Counted from the stretch's first letter, positions 25,678 to 34,957 are shown. The stretch is 60,657 bases of DNA from Chitinophagales bacterium (GCA_020635975.1 JACJYT010000013.1:1-60657), one strand, 5' to 3'. Notes: generated by a model from the letters alone, not told the origin. Made by a program: numbers and translations.

Positions 25678-27957
25678 TTAATCTCGCTTGGTAAAAGTTA
25701 AATGCTTGTCTTGGTAACTTATAGTAAAGCCAGCAACTTTACTATCTTCCTTAAAGAAAAAGCGCTTTGTAGAAGGCTGCTCCATATGAATAAACTCGAA
25801 ATCGGAAATGAAATACATTTTTCGCTTCTCCCCATTACTCCAATAATAGTAAGTTTCATTCTCTTTAGTAATCTCAACTTCTCTAGCTTCTGCCTTAGCC
25901 TCATAAAAACCAAGATACTTGTCTAAATCTATTCCCTTTTGCTCTATTAAGCTCTTTGTCTCTCTTTGCGGAAAGCCTTCCCAAGCATACAAGTCCATTA
26001 GGGTATTTCGTACTTCATTTAGAAAAGCAGAATTTTCGCTGTTGATCAATATCGCCAATCCGTTCCCATTCTCTAGACTGCCACAAAAAGTACCGCTAAA
26101 GCCACGATTGTTGGCATCATGACAAAAATATTTTGCACCCCGACTTTCATTAATAAAGAAGCCCATAGAAGTACTTTCATTTAAATATGGAGTAAGCATC
26201 AATTCGGTATTTTGCTTGCTCAAAATTTTATTCGACTTGCCCAAAAGCGAAAGCTGAATTTCTATTATAAATTTACATAAATCGCTAGCTGTTGTCCAAA
26301 TTCCCCCCGCTGCCTGTTCAACCAAAATCGGGTATTTTGTGGCTAACGCCTTGCCCTCACTATCATAGCCACATGCGGCATGCGCTTGTTTATGCTCCGG
26401 TATAGGTTGGGTAAAAAAACTATGCTTCATCTCTAAAGGAATAAAGACCTTCTCTTCCAGATACTTGTCGTAGTCTTGCTTTGTAACATCCATCAAAATA
26501 AGCTGCGAAATTAGGACCCCACCACCAGAATATTCCATTTTTAAGTTGGGTTCAAAAAGAGATCGAACTGCCGAAGAATTTGCTGGAAATTCACCATCTA
26601 AAATTTGCGGTATTGTGGGCAAGCTATCGCCAAAATCATAGCCTTCAAAGCCATGCGTGTTTAGTCCGCCAGTGTGACTCAATAAATTGGCCAAGCTAAT
26701 AGTTTGATTTTTGGATTTCTCGTCATAAGGAAATTTCCAAGAAGTCAAATAATTGTTAATGTCGTCGAAGAGATTTACTTTCCCTTCTTGCACTAAGTTC
26801 ATAAGGGCGTATGCGTTAATTGCCTTACTTATGGATCCAGGCTCAAAGACGGTTTCTTCTGTTACAGGAAGCTGCAAGTCGTAATCTGCATAACCATAAG
26901 CTTTTGCCCATTCTATCTTGTAGTTTTTAACTAGGGCTACGCTAAGGCCATTTACTTTGTAGAATTTCATTCTTTCTTCTAAACTCCATTCCTTTACTCC
27001 TTCTACTTTAAAGGCACCCAAATTTTCTTCAAATTGCTTAATCTTTTCCTCAATTTCTTGCGCGCTATGCTCTTTTGAGTTTGGGCTAGAAGATTTTGAT
27101 AAGCTATAGATGCCGAAACTAATGCCCAAAACTAAGATTAGGATTAAGGCAATAAGTAAATTTTTAAGCTTAAAATACTTGGACTTCCTTAGCTGATTTT
27201 TGGAAAGAAAGATGGCGTAATTTGCTAGACTAAAAAAGATAAAATAACTCAAGGCCCATCCTATTACTGGAATGTTAGGGTCAATCTTGCTGTCGGCTAA
27301 AAAGAATTTCATCGGTCCATAAATGTAGGGGTGGATGTAAGCAAATTGGAAACCTACTCCCAAAAGGGAAGCCATCAATAAGGCCATGCCAATGCCAATT
27401 GGAATAATGAAATTTCGGATGTTTAGACTTAATAAATATTGCAAGCTTAGAATGGGCAAAGCATAAATAAAGTAGGTAATATTGCCCTTTAAGAAATCTT
27501 GCCAAGGAAAAGGACCAAGAGGATAACTTACATCGCTAAAAAACAGTGCAGGTAGAACAGCACTTAGATAAATGCCTAAATTAAAGATCAAGAAAAATTG
27601 AAACAATGCGAAGAAAACGAGCATGTATTTCGCCCAAAAAATAGTGCTTAATTTTTGCGGACTAGTATAGACTTGTTTCCAGGTGTTGTTTCTAAACTCA
27701 ATTTGCGTTATGATACTCGATGCTAAAATTATTCCTGTAGGAAGAATAAGCGTTGACATAAATTGCCAATGCTTAGTAAATAGTTTCATCCAAATTCTAG
27801 GTGTGGAATTCATCATGGCCGTATTGCTGTGTTGCACTAATCTGGAAATAAGAATAAGCACCGGAATGAATAAAGCTCCTGAAATAGTTAACCAGACAAT
27901 AAAACTATTCTTTGTTTTAATCCACTCACTTTGAAAGCTATAAATAAGTTCTTTCAT
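25678..27957 (-). CDS. ABC-2-type permease fused to a serine beta-lactamase-like domain
   Basis: A 759-residue fusion. Residues 1-297 hold about seven membrane helices in the layout of lantibiotic/ABC-2 export permeases (QSEWIKTKNSF at the N-terminus, then 18-39, 68-86, 107-133, 160-178, 183-205, 230-250, 270-290). Residues 310-660 are a class C beta-lactamase/PBP-like hydrolase: S375-I-S-K378 (SxxK), Y476-S-G (the YxN position) and H613-D-A in place of KTG. A C-terminal beta-rich tail follows. The hydrolase would sit on the outer face of the inner membrane. The ATPase partner is the next gene upstream, 3 bp away. Such a permease-hydrolase fusion is unusual; substrate unknown. Confidence 0.85.
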   Translation of the reverse strand: MKELIYSFQSEWIKTKNSFIVWLTISGALFIPVLILISRLVQHSNTAMMNSTPRIWMKLFTKHWQFMSTLILPTGIILASSIITQIEFRNNTWKQVYTSPQKLSTIFWAKYMLVFFALFQFFLIFNLGIYLSAVLPALFFSDVSYPLGPFPWQDFLKGNITYFIYALPILSLQYLLSLNIRNFIIPIGIGMALLMASLLGVGFQFAYIHPYIYGPMKFFLADSKIDPNIPVIGWALSYFIFFSLANYAIFLSKNQLRKSKYFKLKNLLIALILILVLGISFGIYSLSKSSSPNSKEHSAQEIEEKIKQFEENLGAFKVEGVKEWSLEERMKFYKVNGLSVALVKNYKIEWAKAYGYADYDLQLPVTEETVFEPGSISKAINAYALMNLVQEGKVNLFDDINNYLTSWKFPYDEKSKNQTISLANLLSHTGGLNTHGFEGYDFGDSLPTIPQILDGEFPANSSAVRSLFEPNLKMEYSGGGVLISQLILMDVTKQDYDKYLEEKVFIPLEMKHSFFTQPIPEHKQAHAACGYDSEGKALATKYPILVEQAAGGIWTTASDLCKFIIEIQLSLLGKSNKILSKQNTELMLTPYLNESTSMGFFINESRGAKYFCHDANNRGFSGTFCGSLENGNGLAILINSENSAFLNEVRNTLMDLYAWEGFPQRETKSLIEQKGIDLDKYLGFYEAKAEAREVEITKENETYYYWSNGEKRKMYFISDFEFIHMEQPSTKRFFFKEDSKVAGFTISYQDKHLTFTKRD

Positions 27958-27960
27958 CCC

Positions 27961-28854
27961 TTACTTTATAAAGTTCATAAATACATTTTCCAAACTACTT
28001 TGACACTTACTAAGCTCATAGACTTCAATATTGTTTTGTACTAATAAGCGAACAATTTCTGCGCTGTCCTTCTCCGAATGGACACTAATTTCTAAACTAT
28101 CTTCCTGTAAGATGGCCTGAAATTTCGAGGCTAAAAGCTCTAGTGCTTTTTGGTTGTTATTGCTTTGTAGCCTTATCGTGCTTTGCTTGTTTTTTAAAAA
28201 GCTATCCAGTTCTCCTTCATAAACTATTTTGCCTTGGTGAATTAAACCTACGTGGCTAACTAGTTTTTCAATTTCGGCTAGCAAATGACTTGATAACAGA
28301 ATGGTAATGCCAAATTCTTTGTTCAATTGAATGAGTAATTCTCTCATTTCAATAATTCCATTAGGATCTAGTCCATTGCTTGGCTCATCCAGTATTAATA
28401 ATTCGGGCTGGTTTAAAAGAGCTATGGCTAAGCCTAATCTTTGTTTCATGCCTAAAGAAAAATTACTTGCTTTTTTATCCTTAACATCTCTTAGGCCAAC
28501 CAAACTAAGAACTTCCTGAATTCGAGGCATAGGGCATTGATAAATTTTTTGCCAAACCAATAAGTTCTGATGGGCCGTTAACTGTCCGTAAATGGAAGGA
28601 TACTCTATTAAGGAACCTACTTTCTTAAGAATTTCAATGCGATTTGCAGTAAAGCTTTTGCCGAAAATTTTAATGTTGCCGCTTTGCTGTTGTAATAGGC
28701 CTAAAATTAAGCGGAGGGTGGTGGTTTTGCCCGCGCCATTGGGTCCAAGAAATCCATAAATACTTCCTTTAGGAACATGAAGACTTAAGTTATCTAAGAC
28801 GATTTCATTTTGCTTAAATTGGTGAGATAAGTCTTTTATTTCAATGGTATTCAT
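27961..28854 (-). CDS. ABC exporter ATP-binding protein
   Basis: A 297-residue ATPase of the ABC-2/bacitracin-resistance (CcmA-like) class: Walker A GPNGAGKTTT, signature FSLGMKQRLGLA, Walker B LLILDEP, D-loop SNGLDPNG and the switch histidine in LLSSHLL. The C-terminal 80 residues form the accessory region usual for this class, ending in SLENVFMNFIK. It lies 3 bp upstream of the permease-hydrolase fusion, forming a two-gene operon, presumably an exporter of a lipid, peptide or antibiotic. Confidence 0.9.
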   Translation of the reverse strand: MNTIEIKDLSHQFKQNEIVLDNLSLHVPKGSIYGFLGPNGAGKTTTLRLILGLLQQQSGNIKIFGKSFTANRIEILKKVGSLIEYPSIYGQLTAHQNLLVWQKIYQCPMPRIQEVLSLVGLRDVKDKKASNFSLGMKQRLGLAIALLNQPELLILDEPSNGLDPNGIIEMRELLIQLNKEFGITILLSSHLLAEIEKLVSHVGLIHQGKIVYEGELDSFLKNKQSTIRLQSNNNQKALELLASKFQAILQEDSLEISVHSEKDSAEIVRLLVQNNIEVYELSKCQSSLENVFMNFIK

Positions 28855-29326
28855 TCGTAGCTTTTTGAGAATAATTGTTGGTAGCGGGTGACACGCTTTG
28901 TAGAAATTTTTGTTAGCTAGTTTTGGAGCATCTTTTTTCTTTCTGTTAAAAATAGTATGTTGACCCTAATAGATAATTCAAAATTTAGTTCCTATCAAGT
29001 GAAACGTAAGTTTCAACTAAAAAAGTATGGGGAATTTAGTCCTTCCAATAGTTTTGAACTAAGTTATGGTAATGTTTATCTAATTCTTTCAAATTTAGCT
29101 TTTTAGAGAGCCATTTCACAAGAGGGTAGTCGAAAAGAAAGTCGATCATAGCGTATAGAAATTAAGTAATTGAACAAAAATTGCACTTGCTTCAAATTTA
29201 GATTAGGAAGTTTTATTAGATGAACTTAAATAGGTGACAAAAGAGGGGACAAGTGGAGTAAAGTCTGCTATTTGGACCTGTGTTATTGTGTGGCAAAGCA
29301 GAAAGAAAAAAATACAAATAGCTTTT
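28855..29326. other. 472-bp stretch without a firm gene
   Basis: Contains one possible 37-codon frame on the minus strand (29036-29149). The rest shows no ORF, repeat or hairpin I would call. Confidence 0.4.
29036..29149 (-). CDS. Possible 37-residue small protein
   Basis: A complete ATG-to-TAA frame whose translation (MIDFLFDYPLVKWLSKKL at the start, HYHNLVQNYWKD at the end) looks amphipathic and protein-like, unlike noise in AT-rich DNA. No promoter or ribosome-binding site stands out. It could be a small gene or the remnant of a longer one. Confidence 0.3.
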   Translation of the reverse strand: MIDFLFDYPLVKWLSKKLNLKELDKHYHNLVQNYWKD

Positions 29327-29989
29327 TTAATAAGTAATGCTTATTAATTTTTGACTGTAATCCTTAGCTTGGGTTTCTGCTAAATATTTCATGTATTCGT
29401 AGAGTAAATTATCTTCATAATTTTCGTCTTCCTCGTCTAGGTTAATTAGACTGTAAAATTCCATTTTTTGTTCTTGTTCGTAATAAGCGATCAGGCTGGT
29501 ACGGATTTTTTCTGCTTCCTCGTCCATTTTCTTAAAGATAGTATTGGTATAGGCTTCTGTGTTATACAGATCCCCTAAAAATTCGCCATTTTCGAAGATA
29601 AATAGACAAGATAGTTTTTCCTTCAAAAATATTTCTTTGTAGGCGTCATTTCTTAATTCGTTGGTGAAATAGAGTTGGTATTTTAGCTCTTCTGCTCCTG
29701 CTTCAATCTGTCGCTGATAATCCATTAAAGCATCTTGTAGATCATTCATTTTATAATCATAATATTTATCTTGAGGATCTAGGTTTTGCATTTTTTCTTG
29801 TAAGGAGCTCATTTGGGGTAAAACTTGAACATAATAACTATGCTTTAAGTCTTCAATCTGTTTGTTCTTATTTGCCGTATCGGGGTCGGCTTGAAAAATC
29901 TCGTGTAAATCTAGTTTTCCAAGCAAATCTTGCGAGTAAGTGTAAAAAGGTAAAATACTAAGAAGTAATAAATAGGCTAATTCTTTCAT
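29327..29989 (-). CDS. Secreted helical protein, possibly Skp/OmpH-like
   Basis: 220 residues with a signal peptide (about 1-19, ending TYSQ) and a long charged, helical body. The early segment KLDLHEIFQADPDTANKNKQIEDL and the following heptad-like region loosely resemble OmpH/Skp periplasmic chaperones, but the family match is weak. The C-terminal half is very acidic. It stands alone, with gaps over 200 bp on both sides. Confidence 0.6.
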   Translation of the reverse strand: MKELAYLLLLSILPFYTYSQDLLGKLDLHEIFQADPDTANKNKQIEDLKHSYYVQVLPQMSSLQEKMQNLDPQDKYYDYKMNDLQDALMDYQRQIEAGAEELKYQLYFTNELRNDAYKEIFLKEKLSCLFIFENGEFLGDLYNTEAYTNTIFKKMDEEAEKIRTSLIAYYEQEQKMEFYSLINLDEEDENYEDNLLYEYMKYLAETQAKDYSQKLISITY

Positions 29990-30199
29990 GTTATTGGGGA
30001 TATTTTGCTAAGCACGAGCCTTGAAGTTAGCTTAAAATTTCAAGAAGCACAAATCGACACTTCTTCTACATGGCATTTCACTAGGTAGAAAGTGCTGCTA
30101 GAGCTTGAAGTTTGTTGGCTTTTCTGTGCAAAATATTTGGAAAATAGGAGCAAGCTAAAATGGGAAAGAAATAGTTTTATTCCAGCGTTTTTTAACTCT

Positions 30200-30583
30200 T
30201 TATTGCTTGGTAAGGCCCTGAAATAAGGCAATTCTGTTGCCTTCTGTATCTTCAAATTCTGCTACTAATCCAATTCCGTTGTCGGTGACTGGGTAAAGTA
30301 CTTGTCCTCCATTAATTACAGCTAAACCCAAAGTTTCTTCGATGTTCTCGGTATGAAAATAAACTAGCACGCCCTCCTTTGTAGCTTTGTATACCTCTCC
30401 TTTGGCTAAGGCTCCAGAAATTCCACTTGCTTGAGAATAGAAGGGGAATAAGGCCATTTCATAGCCATCAATTTGCTCTTCTTGAAAGTGAAAATTAAAA
30501 ACGGAAGTATAAAATGCTTTAGCTCTGCCGATATCGCTAACGGGTATCTCAAAATAGACAACAGGGTTAGAGGGAGCGGACAT
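30200..30583 (-). CDS. VOC (glyoxalase/bleomycin-resistance) family protein
   Basis: 127 residues forming a paired beta-alpha-beta-beta-beta fold: VVYFEIPVSDIGRAKAFYTSVFNFHF at the N-terminus, GVLVYFHTENIEETLGLAVINGGQ in the middle and GLVAEFEDTEGNRIALFQ at the end. Metal-ligand-type residues are partly visible (E near the first strand end, E in EFEDTEGN). The family includes glyoxalases, dioxygenases and resistance proteins; the substrate here cannot be deduced. It starts 11 bp after the end of the chalcone-isomerase-like gene on the same strand, so the two may be co-transcribed. Confidence 0.85.
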   Translation of the reverse strand: MSAPSNPVVYFEIPVSDIGRAKAFYTSVFNFHFQEEQIDGYEMALFPFYSQASGISGALAKGEVYKATKEGVLVYFHTENIEETLGLAVINGGQVLYPVTDNGIGLVAEFEDTEGNRIALFQGLTKQ

Positions 30584-30594
30584 CAGCTAAGTTC

Positions 30595-31161
30595 TTACAA
30601 GCCTAAAAGTTCTTTTCTCAAGCTGCTGTTCACAGGATTATCTGAAATCCAAATACCAAATAAGGCTTTCTTAAAATCTTGTCCTTCTATTGTGCTTTTA
30701 AGCACCGCATTTTTATAGATTTCTGTACCTAAATCAGGCACATAAACTATTTGAAATACATCACCAATCTTAATTTCTTCGGCAGAGAAGGTTTTCAGCA
30801 TCTTATCAATTCTTGTTCGTATTGCGCTCGTATTGCCTTTTGTACTGCTATCAAAGCCTTCGTTTATGGCTTCGCTCATGTTATCGCTATTAATCATATC
30901 GGAGGTGATTTCAAAGCGTACTACCATCATTTTATTAGCATTAAGCAAGGCAGCACCATCGCTACTTTTTGCAGGTAGATACAAGCCAATGGTATAGAGT
31001 TTAAAGAAAAGTTTAGAACGGATTCCAGCGCCATTCAATACTAGTTTTTGTTTGTTTATTTGCAGCTCTGCAGGTAATGTTACACCATTTAGAGTTACTT
31101 GGGCTCTACTGTTAAGGCTTAAAGCGATAACAAAAGAAAAAATTAAAAGTAGTCGCGTCAT
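30595..31161 (-). CDS. Chalcone-isomerase-like secreted protein
   Basis: 188 residues with a signal peptide (1-20, ending SRAQ) and a chalcone-isomerase-like fold: LNGAGIRSKLFFKLYTIGLYLP, the central MVVRFEITSDMI, and the C-terminal FGIWISDNPVNSSLRKELLG, which are hallmarks of the bacterial CHI-like family. Bacterial members are exported proteins of uncertain role, perhaps in fatty-acid or isoprenoid handling. The VOC gene follows 11 bp downstream. Confidence 0.85.
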   Translation of the reverse strand: MTRLLLIFSFVIALSLNSRAQVTLNGVTLPAELQINKQKLVLNGAGIRSKLFFKLYTIGLYLPAKSSDGAALLNANKMMVVRFEITSDMINSDNMSEAINEGFDSSTKGNTSAIRTRIDKMLKTFSAEEIKIGDVFQIVYVPDLGTEIYKNAVLKSTIEGQDFKKALFGIWISDNPVNSSLRKELLGL

Positions 31162-31226
31162 TATTTTAGCTTTAGAAGCTCCAAGTTACAAAAGATTTAA
31201 GGGAACTAAAAATCCTTAACACAATT

Positions 31227-31904
31227 CTATTTCAGAGCTTTTTGGTAGGCAAGAGAAAGTTCTTCTATTTTTTCTGCGAAATTGGCTTCGTTAATATGCT
31301 CTTCTTTCAACATTACATTAGCCTCTACAAACACGGCTTTCATTTTTTCTAATTGCACAATTCTATCGCTTATTGTTTCCAATACATCTTCCGACAAAAA
31401 CATACGATAACCATCTTTAGTTTTGGTGATAGGTAGGGTAAGCTCTTTGCCTGTTATTATTAAGGTCAATTGCGAAATATTATTAGAGTCTGGTTCTGTA
31501 GCAGAGATGAATTCGTAATCGGAAGGGGAGCGCTCTTTCATCTGAGCACCCACCAAGCTCACGTTTAATGAAAAGCTTCTGAGGTTTTTATCTAAGATGC
31601 TATCTAATCGTACTTCGATCTTTCCTTCTTCATTTTCTTCAATATGCTCTGGAAATTTTTCACTCAAACTTATACGAAATTGCTCAAATTCCTCAAAACT
31701 TTCTTCTGCTAAAGCATCAAAATCGGCAATGGCTTTGGCTGAGATTTCATCATAAAAATAGGGAAGAGGATCGTCGTTTTTATCTTGTTGTCCGATTAAA
31801 CCCATAGAAAGGACATAGTTTTCGGGAGTACTTGTATCATAGGGGTTTTTAGCACAAGAAATAAGCAGTATTAGAACAAAGAAGAGGAGTCTTTCTGATT
31901 TCAT
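31227..31904 (-). CDS. Hypothetical lipoprotein
   Basis: About 225 residues starting at the ATG at 31904, which gives an SPII signal with lipobox LISC; an in-frame ATG 24 bp upstream is less well placed. The mature part is acidic and mixed alpha/beta, with no family I recognise. A TAnnTTTG element lies 22 bp upstream, so it probably has its own promoter. Confidence 0.7.
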   Translation of the reverse strand: MKSERLLFFVLILLISCAKNPYDTSTPENYVLSMGLIGQQDKNDDPLPYFYDEISAKAIADFDALAEESFEEFEQFRISLSEKFPEHIEENEEGKIEVRLDSILDKNLRSFSLNVSLVGAQMKERSPSDYEFISATEPDSNNISQLTLIITGKELTLPITKTKDGYRMFLSEDVLETISDRIVQLEKMKAVFVEANVMLKEEHINEANFAEKIEELSLAYQKALK

Positions 31905-31925
31905 AAATTGGTGTTTTAGAGGATA

Positions 31926-31933
31926 CAAAGATA
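31926..31933 (-). promoter_or_regulatory. Bacteroidota-type -7 element (TATCTTTG)
   Basis: On the minus strand the sequence reads TATCTTTG, a full match to TAnnTTTG, 22 bp before the lipoprotein ATG at 31904. Confidence 0.55.
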
Positions 31934-31978
31934 GAACTTTCTTCTTGTAGTTCTTGGTGCTCCATAGTATTTACTCTT

Positions 31979-32386
31979 TTAGTGAATGCGTAAGGTCCAT
32001 AATCTTTCTTGTGGGTGACTAAAAGCTGCTTCAAGTTCTTCGGCACTAGAAAAAACGAGGGTGTCTTCTTTTAAAATGCGTATTTGATCGAAGATACTAA
32101 AATCGGGATCTTTTGCTATGGCATCGTGCAAGGGGAAAATTTCTTCTGGTAGCAAACGATAAAGATTGACGTGATTTACCGTGTCTATGCTCAAGGCGGT
32201 AACCTGCTCAAAGCCGGGAAAGTTGTTTTGAAAAGCAGCATAGTAGCCCTCGTGTAAATGTTTTTCATTAAAACTTATTTCTAAGAGGAGTTCGGCTTTG
32301 CTGTCATTAATAATCTCAGCGCGGTGTATAGGATCGCAGGCCACTAAAAAGTTACAGCTTAAAAAGATGAGAACTTTTCTTAACAT
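31979..32386 (-). CDS. Hypothetical lipoprotein
   Basis: About 135 residues starting at the ATG at 32386 (an earlier ATG at 32413 would only lengthen the signal). The signal ends in LVAC followed by DP, a lipobox with an inner-membrane-type +2 aspartate by enterobacterial rules, which may not apply in Bacteroidota. The body contains LLLEISFNEKHLHEGYYAAF and a C-terminal SHPQERLWTLRI; no family recognised. It follows the YdeI-like gene by about 40 bp on the same strand. Confidence 0.65.
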   Translation of the reverse strand: MLRKVLIFLSCNFLVACDPIHRAEIINDSKAELLLEISFNEKHLHEGYYAAFQNNFPGFEQVTALSIDTVNHVNLYRLLPEEIFPLHDAIAKDPDFSIFDQIRILKEDTLVFSSAEELEAAFSHPQERLWTLRIH

Positions 32387-32422
32387 AGTTTGTTTTTGAT
32401 TTAGTGCGTTCAAGGTGAAAGT

Positions 32423-33067
32423 TTATTTCTTTTTGTAGGCATCATGAATGCCCTCGCCCTTAAGAATTTTTTCGTAGGCAGCTTCAATACGTGCTTTCCG
32501 AGTAGCGCTTTGTTTTGCATCAGAGAAATGAAGAATATAGCCTCTTTGTCGACCAGGACTCAAAGCCTGAAATGCTTTTTCGAAGTTTTTATCTTCTTCC
32601 ATTTTTTCTATTAGTTCACTAGGAAGCGGTTGCTCTTTTTTAACAAATACCGGTTTAAGTTCTTTTTTCTCTATCTCAATAGCTTCTTGAATATAGTGGC
32701 TAATTATATCTTGGATGGCAAGAATTTCTTCCTTAGATCGAAATCTAAAGAGACGAGCTGCTTGGGTGTTTTCTCCGGCTTTTTCTAATAGTTTTTTGTC
32801 GTCCTTTAACAAGGCGCCTTTGAAAAAACTTAAGCTGCAAAATTCTTTAAAGGCAGCTAGCATGAGGACGTTCTTTTGCTTATAAGTATAGCAAGGTATA
32901 GACCATTTCAGTTCCTCTTTTAAGCCAGATTTTAAGGCGATTTCTCGCAAAAGTTCTATCTCTTTTCTCCAAGAGTTTATCTTACAAGCAGGACTAGCGC
33001 CTAAGTGGCAACGCATACAACCGTCTCTAAGATATTTATCGATTAAGGCATTCTTGGTGTTTGTCAT
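32423..33067 (-). CDS. YdeI/OmpD-associated family protein with DUF1801 domain
   Basis: 214 residues: a DUF1801 (frataxin-like fold, YdhG-like) domain at about 30-130 with LKWSIPCYTYKQKNVLMLAAFKEFCSLSFFKGALL, and the C-terminal bacteriocin-protection YdeI-type helix bundle with LSPGRQRGYILHFSDAKQSATRKARIEAA. The N-terminus has a Cys-rich stretch (CMRCHLGASPACK). Cytoplasmic; proposed roles for relatives include stress tolerance. A second DUF1801 protein is encoded 17 bp upstream. Confidence 0.85.
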   Translation of the reverse strand: MTNTKNALIDKYLRDGCMRCHLGASPACKINSWRKEIELLREIALKSGLKEELKWSIPCYTYKQKNVLMLAAFKEFCSLSFFKGALLKDDKKLLEKAGENTQAARLFRFRSKEEILAIQDIISHYIQEAIEIEKKELKPVFVKKEQPLPSELIEKMEEDKNFEKAFQALSPGRQRGYILHFSDAKQSATRKARIEAAYEKILKGEGIHDAYKKK

Positions 33068-33084
33068 TGGATTTTTAATTTTCT

Positions 33085-33423
33085 TTAAGCAGATGCTTCC
33101 AGTCGGTGTTGTATTACTTTTTTAATAAGCACTAAGGGGAGTTCTTCATGGTGCTTAAAATGTAAGCTAGATTTGGCTCCCTTTGCTCGATAGGGCTCTA
33201 ATAGATTTTCTATTTTTTCGAGGCCAAGAAGGGGGTAGATGCCGATATGGTTTTTAAATGCAGCTAAGTAAAGGTAGTTTTTATTCAGTCGAAAAGCGAT
33301 GATTTTATAACTAATACTTTCTTTACAAGCAGGGTAGGTCGATTTCACTAAACTGCGAATTTGTTCTAAGCGTTCTTGAATGGAAGGTTCAAACTGTTCG
33401 AAATATTTTTCTACGGTATTCAT
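33085..33423 (-). CDS. DUF1801 (YdhG-like) protein
   Basis: 112 residues of a single DUF1801 domain: PSIQERLEQIRSLVKSTYP, CKESISYKIIAFRLNKNYLYLAAFKNHIGIYPLLG, and SLHFKHHEELPLVLIKKVIQHRL. It is complete and lies 17 bp before another DUF1801-containing gene on the same strand, so the two are probably co-transcribed. Family relatives have been linked to iron handling, but the biochemical role is unsettled. Confidence 0.85.
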   Translation of the reverse strand: MNTVEKYFEQFEPSIQERLEQIRSLVKSTYPACKESISYKIIAFRLNKNYLYLAAFKNHIGIYPLLGLEKIENLLEPYRAKGAKSSLHFKHHEELPLVLIKKVIQHRLEASA

Positions 33424-33494
33424 TTTGCACTTAATAAATCTAATGATTCTAGCTTGCTTATAAAATTTAGCGATACTTATAAATGAATTATTCT

Positions 33495-34331
33495 TTATGG
33501 TAATTTCGAAATCAATAAATGGAGATTTTCGATTACTAGAGAAGCTTCATTATTCATAATATAATGGCCAGAGTTTGTTGTTTGAATATGCGTAAAATCG
33601 CTTACGCCATTTTGTAAAAGTTCATGAGCATCATACCAATCTTGACGGGTTTTGTTGTTGGCTTCATCTGCTGCAATATTCGCTTGGTCATTTTTCATGC
33701 TGGTTAGCACGGTAACTGGAACATCGGGTAAGTTGGGTAAAAGGGAAGTGTATTCTAAATCTTCTATCAATTCTCTTACCTCTTTCGTCCCTCCAAAATC
33801 AGGACCATAAGCATCGCTAAAGGAAGTGTAAAGTAAATCTTCTAGTTCTTGACTAGGTTCGTTATAATATTCATGAGAAGGATCTATAAACAGCAATGCC
33901 GCTGTTTTGTTTGGGTTCTTTATGGCATAATCTCGAATAATTAATCCACCTAATGAATGTCCAACTAATATCACTTTTCTTCCCTTTGAGAAATGATCTA
34001 TTAGCGCTTCCAATTCAATTCTGAGACGATCTATATTTCTTGGATTGTTGTCTATTGTTGAATTTCCATATCCTGCTCTGTCGTAGAGTACAAGGTCCAT
34101 TTGCTTGCTTATGTCGTTAGCAAGATTCTTACTTAGCCAAACGGAGTGGTCATCTCCCAATCCAGATTCACAAACGACGAGGTATTCGCTATTGCTTTCT
34201 ACGGAGTAGCTTTTTAAGTGGTGACTTGTTAATTCCACAAAGTTTTCTTGAAAGATGTTTGTCGGCTTCTCCTCTTTGCCGCAACTTGCAAATAGAAATA
34301 GGGTAATGATAACTGGAAATATTTTTTTCAT
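33495..34331 (-). CDS. Alpha/beta-hydrolase lipoprotein
   Basis: 278 residues: SPII signal with lipobox FASC (C17), then an alpha/beta-hydrolase fold with the oxyanion segment SGLGDDHSVW, LVLYDRAGYGNST, nucleophile elbow VGHSLGG (S126), catalytic acid region LTSMKNDQA and the terminal histidine in TNSGHYI. An esterase or lipase at the periplasmic or outer membrane is likely. It is 25 bp downstream of a DinB-like gene. Confidence 0.85.
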   Translation of the reverse strand: MKKIFPVIITLFLFASCGKEEKPTNIFQENFVELTSHHLKSYSVESNSEYLVVCESGLGDDHSVWLSKNLANDISKQMDLVLYDRAGYGNSTIDNNPRNIDRLRIELEALIDHFSKGRKVILVGHSLGGLIIRDYAIKNPNKTAALLFIDPSHEYYNEPSQELEDLLYTSFSDAYGPDFGGTKEVRELIEDLEYTSLLPNLPDVPVTVLTSMKNDQANIAADEANNKTRQDWYDAHELLQNGVSDFTHIQTTNSGHYIMNNEASLVIENLHLLISKLP

Positions 34332-34356
34332 CCTTAGGGTTTTTATACTTCACATT

Positions 34357-34908
34357 TTATAGGTCATCTGTAAAATGTTCTTTTCGTTTTGGTTTTGAAA
34401 ATTTATCAAGATTATATTCCTTGGATTTCCCTTTTGGTATAGAAAGAGATTCCCAAGTTCTATTTTGCACTATTTTACCTATAAAAACAATTTGACCGAT
34501 ATGATAGGGATAGTGTGCAAGTTGTCTGTTAATAGCTTCCAATACGGTATGCCCCATATTTCTTATAAAAATCACCTTTTCTAGATCATTTTCCCCTAGC
34601 TGTCCTAAAGCATTAAATAAGCATTTCCATGCCTCATCCCATTTTGCTAATAATTCTTCTTTGGTCTTCAAATCATTATCAAATTCCTCATCCCTTTTTC
34701 TCCATTCTTTCTCCCCGTCGCTAGTTAAAAAATCTGTCCAACGAGATAGCATATTCCCATGTAAATGTTTTACTATTGTTGCAATACTATTACTTTCATC
34801 ATTGATTTGCCAAAATAGTTTTTCTTCAGGTATTTGGTCAAAGGTTTTTTCACCAAGACTTTTATAATATTCGAATTGTTTTGTAACACTTTCTAAATAG
34901 CTATTCAT
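34357..34908 (-). CDS. DinB-like (DUF1572) four-helix protein
   Basis: 183 residues forming a DinB-type helix bundle. The metal-binding histidines are visible: H in IVKHLHGNM and the pair in QLAHYPYHIGQIVFIGK. The IPEEKLFWQ start and the WESLSIPKGKS end fit the DUF1572 subfamily. Such proteins are thiol- or metal-dependent enzymes of mostly unknown substrate. The gene precedes the lipoprotein hydrolase by 25 bp. Confidence 0.82.
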   Translation of the reverse strand: MNSYLESVTKQFEYYKSLGEKTFDQIPEEKLFWQINDESNSIATIVKHLHGNMLSRWTDFLTSDGEKEWRKRDEEFDNDLKTKEELLAKWDEAWKCLFNALGQLGENDLEKVIFIRNMGHTVLEAINRQLAHYPYHIGQIVFIGKIVQNRTWESLSIPKGKSKEYNLDKFSKPKRKEHFTDDL

Positions 34909-34957
34909 TTGTCAATTTTGCCTTAATTTTCTAATAATTTTGTAAATATATCTGCCA

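Noticed and set aside
30040..30255. 71-codon minus-strand frame overlapping the VOC gene end
   Set aside because: Overlaps a clear gene in another frame and is rich in Ser and Phe without a domain.
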